A DNA stretch of 19,435 bases from Pelotomaculum sp. UBA4789. Lineage in GTDB: Bacteria > Bacillota > Desulfotomaculia > Desulfotomaculales > Pelotomaculaceae. Shown piece by piece: positions 1-7,135 of this stretch (its first letter is position 1; each line of letters begins with the position of its first letter). The notes beneath the pieces are model-generated. The model searched no databases, was not told the origin of the DNA, and worked only from the letters and a program-made list of their open reading frames with translations. Location: positions 5,838 to 25,272 of the forward strand of contig DHGV01000036.1 of assembly GCA_002402945.1 (NCBI GenBank), given 5' to 3'. The translations under genes and the position numbers were made by a program.

Positions 1-2
1 TG

Positions 3-1304
3 AAATACCGCCAGGCGACTGTGGAAAACATTGGCGAGCAATACCGTCTGGTGCCTACGGTAACCTTGAGGCCGGAGCCGATCCCCCTCAACGTGAAAGT
101 GATCTTAATTGGCAGCCCGCTGCTATATAACCTGCTTTACACCTGGGACGAAGATTTTGAAAAACTTTTCAAGGTCAAAGTGGATTTTGACACAGAAATG
201 CCGCGCAATCCGGATAACCTGCGCCAGTATGCTTCCTTTGTAAATTCAGTCTGTCAGAGAGAGAAACTCAGGCATTTCAGCCGGGAAGGGCTGGCCAGGA
301 TCATAGAGTATGGTTCCCGCCTGGCCGGTCACCAGGGAAAGCTCTCCACCCGGTTTAACGAAGTCATCGAGATTGTCTACGAGGCGGCTGCCTGGGCGCA
401 GGCTGAAAACAGCAGGTACGTGGAAGCAATTCATGTGGACAAGGCGCTCAGGGAGAAGGGCTACCGCTCCAACGGGTTGGAGGAAAAGATCCAGGAAATG
501 TTCACCCAGGAAAAAATTCTGATCGATACCAGCGGGGCCATGGCAGGGCAGGTAAACGGGCTTTATGTAATCGATTCCGGAGGCTACACTTTTGGCCGCC
601 CGGCCAGGATTACAGCCCGGACCTATATGGGGCGCGGCGGTGTGGTAAATATTGAGCGGGAAACCAAGATGAGCGGCAGTATCCATTCCAAGGGAGTATT
701 GACCCTGGCAGGTTACCTGGGCGGCAAGTTTGCCCAGGTAAAACCGCTTGGCCTGACGGCGCAGATCACGTTTGAGCAGCTGTACGACGGGATTGAAGGT
801 GACAGCGCGTCCAGCGCCGAGCTTTACGCCATTCTGTCCAGCCTGGCTGGTTTGCCGGTAAACCAAAGCCTGGCGGTTACGGGCTCAGTCAACCAGTTTG
901 GCGAGGTACAGCCGATCGGGGGGGCGACTGAAAAGATTGAGGGGTTTTTTGATGTTTGCGCTGCCAAAGGGCTGTCCGGCACTCAGGGTGTGGTGATCCC
1001 GGCTCAAAACATTGATGACCTGATGTTGAAAGAGGAAGTCCTGGAGGCGGTAAGAAATGACAGGTTTCATATTTACGCGGTGAGAAATATTGAAGAGGGC
1101 ATTGAGCTTTTAAGCGGGATTCCGGCGGGAGACGTCAAAGAAGACGGCAGTTACCCGGAAGGGAGCGTCTTTGGAATGGTTGACCGGAAACTGCGTGAAT
1201 ATAATGAAGGCCTCAGCAAGTCCGGCAGTGGAAATTCCGAGAAAAAAGAAACATCCAGCCCGGAATTAAAAAACCCGCTCTTAGGCGGGTGTACTGAACA
1301 GTAA
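3..1304 (+). CDS. Lon-like ATP-dependent protease (COG1067 type), C-terminal part
   Basis: This is the 3' part of a gene whose reading frame is open to the left edge, so the true start is outside the window; the GTG at 21 is internal. The fragment is 433 residues; whole proteins of this family are near 800. It begins in the end of the AAA+ ATPase module and its helical lid (roughly residues 1-165), then has a Lon S16 protease domain. The catalytic Ser lies in GDSAS (fragment residue 268) and the catalytic Lys in GATEKIEG (residue 311). Their 43-residue spacing equals that of E. coli Lon. It should degrade cytoplasmic proteins using ATP; substrates are unknown. The C-terminal 40 residues are polar and low complexity, and the last codons also encode a terminator for the opposing gene. 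Family call is firm; the exact Lon subtype is inferred. Confidence 0.93.
   Translation, partial: KYRQATVENIGEQYRLVPTVTLRPEPIPLNVKVILIGSPLLYNLLYTWDEDFEKLFKVKVDFDTEMPRNPDNLRQYASFVNSVCQREKLRHFSREGLARIIEYGSRLAGHQGKLSTRFNEVIEIVYEAAAWAQAENSRYVEAIHVDKALREKGYRSNGLEEKIQEMFTQEKILIDTSGAMAGQVNGLYVIDSGGYTFGRPARITARTYMGRGGVVNIERETKMSGSIHSKGVLTLAGYLGGKFAQVKPLGLTAQITFEQLYDGIEGDSASSAELYAILSSLAGLPVNQSLAVTGSVNQFGEVQPIGGATEKIEGFFDVCAAKGLSGTQGVVIPAQNIDDLMLKEEVLEAVRNDRFHIYAVRNIEEGIELLSGIPAGDVKEDGSYPEGSVFGMVDRKLREYNEGLSKSGSGNSEKKETSSPELKNPLLGGCTEQ
1268..1290 (-). terminator. Intrinsic terminator of the minus-strand gene, inside the protease CDS
   Basis: Read on the minus strand, ACCCGC-CTAAGA-GCGGGT forms a 6-bp GC-rich stem with a 6-base loop, followed at once by a run of T. 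It lies 27 bases after the stop of the unknown gene at 1317-1685. On the plus strand no T-run follows the hairpin, so it should act only for minus-strand transcription. It occupies the last codons of the convergent Lon-like gene. Confidence 0.8.
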
Positions 1305-1316
1305 AGGGACAGGATC

Positions 1317-1685
1317 TTATTCGGGATTATTCTTCTCAAGTAAATTGAGCAGGGCCATGGCCGCAGCGTCTTCAGGGCTGTTGGCGCAGGTTTCAATCTG
1401 CTCATCCTTGTAGCACCACTGGTCTGTGTCCTTTGCGTAATTCAGGGTAAACCCTTTCGCGGTTCGTATTTTAAGTTCGTAAAGCATCATGGAGAGCCTG
1501 GGGAGCCAGACCAGGTCGCCGACTTCACGCAGGGAGAGCACGATTTTCTTTTCCTTTTCATGCCTCAGTATAATAGGCTCGACGATCTCTTCTCCCGTTT
1601 CACTGTATACTATTGTGAGGTCGCCCACTTTAGGTTCCCATGGTATATATTTTGCCAGTTTTTTTGCCAGGTCAACGCGGATCAC
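1317..1685 (-). CDS. Small conserved-looking protein of unknown function
   Basis: I do not recognise this 122-residue protein. It has no signal peptide, membrane segment or metal motif. It appears to be a compact alpha/beta cytoplasmic protein: several short beta-like stretches (GDLTIVYS, KKIVLSLREVGDLVWLP, YELKIRT) and a C-terminal helix rich in Ala and Leu (PEDAAAMALLNLLEKN). The frame is open to an ATG at 1730, but that start has no ribosome site. The GTG at 1685 has GAGGAGG exactly 8 bases upstream (1694-1700), so I take it as the start. A -10-like TATAAT at 1738-1743 would also place the ATG almost on the promoter. It is monocistronic, divergent from htrA and convergent with the Lon-like gene, with a proper terminator, which supports a real expressed gene. 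Confidence 0.75.
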   Translation of the reverse strand: MIRVDLAKKLAKYIPWEPKVGDLTIVYSETGEEIVEPIILRHEKEKKIVLSLREVGDLVWLPRLSMMLYELKIRTAKGFTLNYAKDTDQWCYKDEQIETCANSPEDAAAMALLNLLEKNNPE

Positions 1686-1737
1686 AGATGCAGCCTCCTC
1701 ATGTCCTGCCAGATGTATGGCGGAAAACATTGAGATT

Positions 1738-1743
1738 ATTATA
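1738..1743 (-). promoter_or_regulatory. Possible -10 box for the minus-strand unknown gene
   Basis: On the minus strand the sequence reads TTATAATAAT, containing a perfect TATAAT. It would give a leader of about 45 bases to the GTG start at 1685. No good -35 hexamer is seen at the expected distance, so this is weak. Confidence 0.4.
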
Positions 1744-1897
1744 ACTTTTTTTTACTGAAAAAGATATAAAGACTAATATTCAAGCTGGTCTTATTGAATA
1801 AATCGACCTAACCTGTGTTTTATTGATACCTGGTATGTGCAGCGATGGGATTTTATCAAAACGGATGCAGTAGCAGTATAAGAAAGGGGATGAAAAT

Positions 1898-3031
1898 ATG
1901 TCTGCAAAGATCAAGCGGATTTTTTTGTTTGTAGTGTTTATGGCTGTCCTGGCCGGACTTGCATTGGGCGGGGGCTGCTCGATAAGCAATAAACCTCAGA
2001 CCGGGCAGAATAATGTTGCTTCTCAGGTGGATCCTCTTCCCGGAGTGGGCCCCGAAACCATTGCTGATGTAGTATCCCAGGCCAGCCCCGCTGTAGTAAA
2101 AATATCTACAATTATTACAAGCCAGAGCCCGAACGATCCCTTATTCAATGACCCGTTTTTCCGCCAGTTTTTTGGCCAGCCTGCCGTGCCAAGACAAGAA
2201 GAGGGGTTGGGATCCGGTTTTATTATTTCAAAGGACGGCTACATTTTAACCAATGAGCACGTTATTGCCGGAACCGATAAAATCTCCGTGACGGTAATTG
2301 GTTTTGACGGAGATCTGGATGCAAATATTGTAGGTACGGACAGCGACCTGGACCTGGCCCTTTTAAAAATAAGTGCCGGTAAAGATCTTCCTTTTCTCAT
2401 CCTGGGCAATTCGGACCAGATTAGAGTAGGCAACTGGGTCATTGCCATAGGCAATCCTTATGGCTTGGATCACACGGTAACTACCGGGGTGATCAGCGCC
2501 AAAGGGCGCCCTATCAGTGTTGAAGACAGGCAGTATGAAAATCTTCTCCAGACTGATGCCTCCATCAATCCCGGTAACAGCGGCGGCCCTCTCCTAAACT
2601 TAAAGGGTGAGGTTGTGGGAATCAACACGGCCATCAGTTCAGGTGCCCAGGGAATAGGTTTTGCCATACCTACCAGTACCGTGCAGCAGGTGTTGGAGGA
2701 TTTAAAGAACAATGTAACTAAGCGCCGGCCCTGGGTGGGCGTACAAGTCCGCACCGTGGACAGTGAACTGGCCGGCTTTCTCGGGCTGGATAAAGCAGAG
2801 GGGGCGGTTGTAGCCGGCGTAGTAGCGGGTGGCCCTGCGCAGCAGGCAGGCCTGATAGAATGGGATGTAATTGTAGAGTTCAACGGAAAAAAGATAGTCA
2901 ATGCCGACGAACTGGTAGCGGCGATCAAAGCCGCGCAGATCGGACAAGCTGTAAAGCTTACAATGATACGCCAGCGCCAGCAGCAGACAATAACTGTCAT
3001 CGTGGCCGAAAAGCCAGGCAATATTGGGTAA
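1898..3031 (+). CDS. htrA: HtrA/DegP-family serine protease with one PDZ domain
   Basis: A 377-residue envelope protease that degrades or cleaves misfolded proteins outside the cytoplasmic membrane. The N-terminus is basic then hydrophobic (residues 1-26) and acts as a signal peptide or anchor. Cys27 follows three glycines, so lipid attachment is possible but the lipobox is not canonical. The trypsin-like domain spans about 58-270 with His121 (TNEHV), Asp152 (DSDLDLALLK) and Ser228 (GNSGGP). A single PDZ domain follows at about 278-370. The ATG start has AAGGGGA 7 bases upstream. The YkgJ-like gene starts 32 bases downstream on the same strand with no terminator between, so they are probably cotranscribed. 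I found no convincing promoter in the 167 bases upstream; TTGAAT at 1794 with TTTTAT 18 bases later is only a weak candidate. Confidence 0.96.
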   Translation: MSAKIKRIFLFVVFMAVLAGLALGGGCSISNKPQTGQNNVASQVDPLPGVGPETIADVVSQASPAVVKISTIITSQSPNDPLFNDPFFRQFFGQPAVPRQEEGLGSGFIISKDGYILTNEHVIAGTDKISVTVIGFDGDLDANIVGTDSDLDLALLKISAGKDLPFLILGNSDQIRVGNWVIAIGNPYGLDHTVTTGVISAKGRPISVEDRQYENLLQTDASINPGNSGGPLLNLKGEVVGINTAISSGAQGIGFAIPTSTVQQVLEDLKNNVTKRRPWVGVQVRTVDSELAGFLGLDKAEGAVVAGVVAGGPAQQAGLIEWDVIVEFNGKKIVNADELVAAIKAAQIGQAVKLTMIRQRQQQTITVIVAEKPGNIG

Positions 3032-3063
3032 AAGCTTAACAGGAAGATACATTAAACTAGGAG

Positions 3064-3603
3064 TTGATCTTACTGGTTGACTGGGAACGGGTTTATAATC
3101 TGCTGAACGAGGTAACCCCGCTGCCTGTGGACTGCGGGCAGCTTTGCGGCAGCATCTGCTGCCTGGAGTGGGAAAAAGGGGTGGGCATGTACCTGCTCCC
3201 CGGTGAAGAGGTAATGTTTGACAGGGCAGAGGAATGGCTGGACTGGCAGGAACATGCTGCAGAGGAATATGAGTATTGCCCTGCCAGCCAAGGCAGCCTT
3301 TATTTTGTCATCTGCCGCGGTGTTTGTCCGCGGGCCAGGAGGCCCTTTGCCTGCAGGACGTTTCCTGTCTCGCCTTACCTGACGCCGTCAGGAATTCTTG
3401 AGCTGCGCCTGGAGGGCGCGGCCATCCCGGTTTGCCCGCTGGTGCGGGCGGGAGACATCAATGTCCTGGACCGCCGCTTTTTAGCCAGGGCCAGGCTGGC
3501 CTGGGAGGAACTGCTCGGGGACCCGCTGATTCGGGAACTAGTGGAATGGGAGTCCCGCTCCCTGGACAGGCAGGCAGGCGAGCCCTGGCGAAAACCGCTT
3601 TAA
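3064..3603 (+). CDS. Cysteine-rich YkgJ-like (CxxCxxCC) protein
   Basis: A cytoplasmic 179-residue protein with clustered cysteines: Cys24, Cys28, Cys32, Cys33, Cys72, Cys84, Cys88, Cys97 and Cys124. The C-x3-C-x3-CC cluster and the later RPFACRTFP motif (93-101) fit the YkgJ/UPF0153 family, thought to bind a metal or an iron-sulfur cluster; the actual role is unknown. The start is unsettled. The TTG at 3064 directly abuts the best ribosome site, AGGAG at 3059-3063, leaving no spacer, while a CTG at 3073 would have an ideal 9-base spacing. No in-frame ATG or GTG lies near. It follows htrA by 32 bases and ends before a strong terminator, so it is likely the second gene of that operon. Family assignment is moderate, function unknown. 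Confidence 0.82.
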   Translation: MILLVDWERVYNLLNEVTPLPVDCGQLCGSICCLEWEKGVGMYLLPGEEVMFDRAEEWLDWQEHAAEEYEYCPASQGSLYFVICRGVCPRARRPFACRTFPVSPYLTPSGILELRLEGAAIPVCPLVRAGDINVLDRRFLARARLAWEELLGDPLIRELVEWESRSLDRQAGEPWRKPL

Positions 3604-3632
3604 CATGTATTAATTTTTTTTGATCTAAATGC

Positions 3633-3660
3633 GCTCTTAAAGATCCCATAAGAGCTTTTT
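3633..3660 (+). terminator. Intrinsic terminator after the htrA / YkgJ-like pair
   Basis: Perfect 7-bp stem GCTCTTA (3633-3639) and TAAGAGC (3649-3655) with a 9-base loop, followed by TTTTT. It lies 30 bases after the stop codon. Confidence 0.85.
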
Positions 3661-3710
3661 AATAACTGCTAATATAAACGATATCAGTGTTTAAGCAAGG
3701 GGAAGCTGTA

Positions 3711-4541
3711 ATGAAGATGCCGTTTCACAGGTGGCAAAACGCCATAATGAGCCGCAGGTCAAGGCGGCAGTTTGACGCCAGGCCAGTGGAAAACAGCACG
3801 TTGATATACATACAAAAGTTTTTATCGGAATTCAGCCCTTATCCGGAAACCAGGGCGGTTCTTGTAAACCAAGCAACTGATGAGATTTTTAAAGGTGCAA
3901 TCGGTAATTTGGGAAAGATAAAGGGCGCCCCTGCTTTTATAGCTTTTGTTGGAAATATTGATGACCCTAATATTCAGGAAAAGGTTGGCTATTTAGGTGA
4001 AGGCGTAATCCTGGAGGCAACAGCCTCAAATCTTGCCACCTGCTGGGTAGGTGGTTTTTTCAGGCCAGAGATCGCATCCTTGCTTGCGGGAGCCGGTAAA
4101 AAAGAGAGAGTCCTGGCGGTAACGCCGATCGGTTATACCAGGGAGGGCTTGTCATTTGAAGAAAAAATCATGGCTGGCTTCGGCAGGAATCATCAGCGAA
4201 AGCCACTGGCTGAACTGGTATCAGGATTGGAAGAAACGAATTGGCCCGGTGGGGTTAAAAAAGCCTTGGAGGCAGCCAGGCTGGCTCCTTCGGCTGTCAA
4301 CCGCCAACCGTGGCGTTTTGAAGTGCAGGCGGATAATATAACCGTTGCAGTGGACAACCTTAATGATTCATATAATATTTCTAAACGCCTGGACTGTGGC
4401 ATTGCCATGTTACATATTGAAGTAGCTGCACTGGATAGTATGATGAAGGGGCAGTGGGAATTTTTGGAGCCGCCTGAGGTTGCCAGGTTTATCTTTACTG
4501 AAGGCTTTGAGCCAGGAGCTCGACTGGATGCGCCACGATGA
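3711..4541 (+). CDS. Nitroreductase-family flavoprotein (TM1586-like)
   Basis: A soluble 276-residue protein expected to bind FMN and reduce an unknown substrate with NAD(P)H. The first half has the FMN-contact signature SRRSRRQFDARPV near the N-terminus; the second half has APSAVNRQPWRFEV and DCGIAMLHIEVAA. The two signatures are far apart, unlike classical nitroreductases, where they are close. That matches the single-chain, two-half nitroreductase family typified by Thermotoga TM1586. The frame is open to a GTG at 3687, but AAGGGGAAG at 3697-3705 points to the ATG at 3711 with about 5-7 bases of spacing, so I start there. It appears to be a single-gene unit after the 3633 terminator. Its last 47 bases overlap the end of glcF on the other strand, and no terminator of its own is visible. 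Confidence 0.88.
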   Translation: MKMPFHRWQNAIMSRRSRRQFDARPVENSTLIYIQKFLSEFSPYPETRAVLVNQATDEIFKGAIGNLGKIKGAPAFIAFVGNIDDPNIQEKVGYLGEGVILEATASNLATCWVGGFFRPEIASLLAGAGKKERVLAVTPIGYTREGLSFEEKIMAGFGRNHQRKPLAELVSGLEETNWPGGVKKALEAARLAPSAVNRQPWRFEVQADNITVAVDNLNDSYNISKRLDCGIAMLHIEVAALDSMMKGQWEFLEPPEVARFIFTEGFEPGARLDAPR

Positions 4542-5691
4542 TATTTTGCCCGCTTTTCAGCAGGCCATGCCTGATTTGCATAATGCAGGAGGGGCAGCAG
4601 GTTGCTACAACCGCTGCTCCTGTTTCTTTTATTGAGGATATTTTTTTATCAAGGATACCCATGCTGGTGTCGTAGTTGTAAAAAGAAAAGGAGCCGCCGC
4701 CCCCGCAGCAGTTATCCGCGCCGGGCATTTCCCTGAACCCGGCGCAGGTCCGTTCCAGAAGCTCGCGCGGCGCGTCTGTAATCCCCTGTGCCTTGGCCAG
4801 GTGGCAGGGGTCATGGTAGGTGATGATCCTGCTGGTTTTTTTTAGTTTGTGGCCGGTGAGCAGATCGTTGAGCAGCTGTGATAAATCCAATATTTCTATC
4901 CCTTTGAAAGTATTGCTCTCTCTAAGGGCCGCAAAGCACGAGGCACAGTCAGTGACGACCGCATCGATCCCCAGGCGCCGGAAAGCAGCTGCATTAAAGG
5001 ATCCAAGGGCTTCTGCCGTATCGATTAGCCCGTTTTCTGCCTGGGGCAGGCCGCAGCATTTTAAATCCCGGGGGGTAACTACTTCACAGCCCAGACGGGA
5101 GAGCACTGACACCGTGCTTTTGGCTACATTAGGGAACAAAATGTTGGTGGTGCAGCCCAGGAAATAGCCAATCCTCATTTTCGGAGCGCCCTCCGCTTTG
5201 GTAATCTCCTTGATAAAGTTCCGCGCCGGCTGGCTGGGCAGCCGGCCGGTGAGGTCAAGGGCGGGCGGCAGCAGCCCCAGGGATCTGCCCAGGCTGGTCA
5301 GGCCCAGGCCCTGGCAGCCCCGCAGCAGTCCGGAGGAAAAGTTCAGCAGGGAGGGTCGGGTCCAGATATCTTTAAAAACAAGCTTCTGTAGCGGGGACGG
5401 CATTTCCCTGGCCAGCTGGGAACGGGCAGCCATTATAATTTTATGGACGGGCACAGCAGAGGGGCACTCTTTTGTGCAGGCCTGGCAGAGCAGGCAGAGG
5501 GACAGCTTTTGAGCAACCTCTGCGTCCGCCTTGAGCTCACCACTGGCCAGCATATGCGCCAGAAATACTTTCCCCCGCGGGGAAGCCGTTTCGTTGCCGA
5601 TTTCTTCAAAAACCGGGCAGACCGAGCGGCACTGCCCACAGCGCACACAGCGCAGGTAATGTTCTTTCAGGCTGTATAAGTCCTCAGCCAC
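4495..5691 (-). CDS. glcF: GlcF-like iron-sulfur subunit of a 2-hydroxyacid oxidase
   Basis: A 398-residue cytoplasmic electron-transfer subunit that partners the flavin subunit encoded just upstream. Two [4Fe-4S] ferredoxin motifs are complete: Cys15, 18, 21, 25 and Cys66, 69, 72, 76. Two CCG domains follow, as in heterodisulfide reductase HdrD/GlcF proteins: Cys180 with the Cys212-Cys213 pair and the CAS-C pair near 249-252, then Cys296, Cys328-Cys329 and CCPSC at 365-369. The GTG start lies 4 bases after the glcD stop, so translation is likely coupled. Known GlcF proteins work with GlcD in oxidising glycolate or D-lactate; the substrate here cannot be read from sequence. The 3' end overlaps the convergent nitroreductase gene by 47 bases, and I see no terminator for this operon. 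Confidence 0.94.
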   Translation of the reverse strand: MAEDLYSLKEHYLRCVRCGQCRSVCPVFEEIGNETASPRGKVFLAHMLASGELKADAEVAQKLSLCLLCQACTKECPSAVPVHKIIMAARSQLAREMPSPLQKLVFKDIWTRPSLLNFSSGLLRGCQGLGLTSLGRSLGLLPPALDLTGRLPSQPARNFIKEITKAEGAPKMRIGYFLGCTTNILFPNVAKSTVSVLSRLGCEVVTPRDLKCCGLPQAENGLIDTAEALGSFNAAAFRRLGIDAVVTDCASCFAALRESNTFKGIEILDLSQLLNDLLTGHKLKKTSRIITYHDPCHLAKAQGITDAPRELLERTCAGFREMPGADNCCGGGGSFSFYNYDTSMGILDKKISSIKETGAAVVATCCPSCIMQIRHGLLKSGQNIIVAHPVELLAQSLQ

Positions 5692-5695
5692 TGCT

Positions 5696-7111
5696 TTATT
5701 CCCCCCCAGGGGGCAGAAGTTTGCCCGGGTTCATGATATTGCCCGGATCCAGGGCTTCCTTGATCCGCTTCATCACATTCGCCGCCTCGCCGTGTTCGGC
5801 CAGGGCATACTGGTTTCTGACGGCGCCGACGCCGTGCTCGCCGGTTGTTGAGCCACCCAATTCAATAGCCAGCCGGTGGATGGCGTCTGCCAGGCCTTTT
5901 GCCCGCTCCACTTCTTCGCTGTTTTCAAGGTTGATCACCGGTGCGGTGTGTACGTTGCCGTCACCGATATGACCGTAGTTAACTACCGTAATGCCAAACT
6001 CCCTGCCGAGGTCCTTGATCCGGCGCAGCGCCTCGGTTACCCTGCTCAGGGGGACACTGATATCCTCACCGGCAAAAATCCTGCTGCACTCCGGGCGCAG
6101 CCTGGCTGCGGCCATGGCCACAACGCCGCGTCCCCGCCACAGATCAGCCATCCGGTCCTTATCAGTGGTCCATTCCACTGACCGGGCTCTTTTTTTGACG
6201 ATCTCAGCAATCTTGAGCCCTTCCCACTCAACCCCGGCCGGGTTGCCGTCCACCTCAAAGATCAAAATGGCCTCGGCGGCGGGAAGGTTGATTTCCGGTT
6301 TATAAATATTGACGGCTTGGATGGCCGAAGAATCGAGGATCTCTATGCCTGAAGGCAGGATACCTGACTGGTATACGTCCAGCACGGCTGCCGGCGCTTC
6401 GTCCAGGCTGTCAAAAACCGCCATGGCAATGCCGCGGGCTTTCGGGCGCGGCCAGACTCTCAGCCTGATCCTGGTGATCACACCCAGAATGCCCTCTGAC
6501 CCCACGAATAGTTTTGTAAGGTTTAAGCCGGAAACGTTTTTCAGTGCCCTGCAGTTTACACCGCCGGTGATGATAACACTGCCGTCAGGCATTACTACCT
6601 CGAGCCCGAGGATATACTGTTCCGTGGCGCCGTATTTAACTGCCCGCAGGCCGCTGGAGTTGTTTGCCACCATCCCGCCGATAGTGCACATGCGCGTGCT
6701 GCCGGGATCCGGCGGGAAAAAAAGGCCGAAATCAGCCAGGTGCTCGTTGAGCCTGTAATGGACAACTCCGGGCCTGACGAAAGCCTGCATGTTGGACACG
6801 TCGACTTCATCGATCGTATCCCAACCAGACAGGTCCAGCACAATTCCGCCGCTTGTTGCCAGGCAGCCGCAGGTTTCCCCGCTGCCGGCGCCCCGGGGTA
6901 CGACCGGCACATTGTGGCTGGAAGCAAAGCGCATGATGCCGGAAACTTCTGCGGTGGAACGGGGCAGTACAACCGCATCGGGAATGAAGCTGTTGAAGCG
7001 GGCATGAAAAGAACTGTCATAGCTGTACATCTTCCGGTCGAGGCTGCCCGCGAGCACCCGCTCGGCAGGCAGTATTTTTTTAAGTTCATCCGCCAGACGC
7101 TGACTGTCCAA
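5696..7111 (-). CDS. glcD: GlcD-like FAD-linked 2-hydroxyacid dehydrogenase
   Basis: The catalytic flavin subunit, about 470 residues, of the GlcD / D-lactate dehydrogenase family in the vanillyl-alcohol oxidase superfamily. The FAD-binding domain (about residues 35-220) shows PVVPRGAGSGETCG and DPGSTRMCTIGGMVANNSSG. The C-terminal domain shows NYGHIGDGNVHTAP and GEHGVGAVRNQYA, the conserved His-rich active-site region. It should oxidise a 2-hydroxyacid such as glycolate or D-lactate and pass electrons to the iron-sulfur subunit. The frame extends to a GTG at 7120, but that overlaps the ribosome site GGTGAGG; the TTG at 7111 has an 8-base spacer and is preferred. It is third in the minus-strand operon, with a short gap to the deacetylase gene and 4 bases to glcF. 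Subunits of an electron-bifurcating lactate dehydrogenase (EtfAB) are not seen nearby. Confidence 0.94.
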   Translation of the reverse strand: MDSQRLADELKKILPAERVLAGSLDRKMYSYDSSFHARFNSFIPDAVVLPRSTAEVSGIMRFASSHNVPVVPRGAGSGETCGCLATSGGIVLDLSGWDTIDEVDVSNMQAFVRPGVVHYRLNEHLADFGLFFPPDPGSTRMCTIGGMVANNSSGLRAVKYGATEQYILGLEVVMPDGSVIITGGVNCRALKNVSGLNLTKLFVGSEGILGVITRIRLRVWPRPKARGIAMAVFDSLDEAPAAVLDVYQSGILPSGIEILDSSAIQAVNIYKPEINLPAAEAILIFEVDGNPAGVEWEGLKIAEIVKKRARSVEWTTDKDRMADLWRGRGVVAMAAARLRPECSRIFAGEDISVPLSRVTEALRRIKDLGREFGITVVNYGHIGDGNVHTAPVINLENSEEVERAKGLADAIHRLAIELGGSTTGEHGVGAVRNQYALAEHGEAANVMKRIKEALDPGNIMNPGKLLPPGGE

Positions 7112-7135
7112 TAGCAACACCTCACCAGTAATTAT

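Noticed and set aside
246..866. 206-codon open frame on the minus strand across the Lon-like gene
   Set aside because: It lies wholly inside a clear protease domain, has no ribosome site I trust and no recognisable domain. It is a shadow of the coding strand.
1686..1730. ATG at 1730 as start of the small minus-strand gene
   Set aside because: No ribosome site, and it would lie at the predicted transcription start. GTG 1685 has GAGGAGG at ideal distance.
2470..3021. 183-codon minus-strand frame across htrA
   Set aside because: Product is a Ser, Thr and Pro-rich mix typical of antisense reading; htrA has intact catalytic residues and a PDZ domain on the plus strand.
3687..3710. GTG at 3687 as start of the nitroreductase-like protein
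   Set aside because: The extra eight codons contain the ribosome site used by ATG 3711.
5696..7111. Electron-bifurcating lactate dehydrogenase (with EtfAB)
   Set aside because: No etfA or etfB gene is present in the operon; GlcF is the partner instead.
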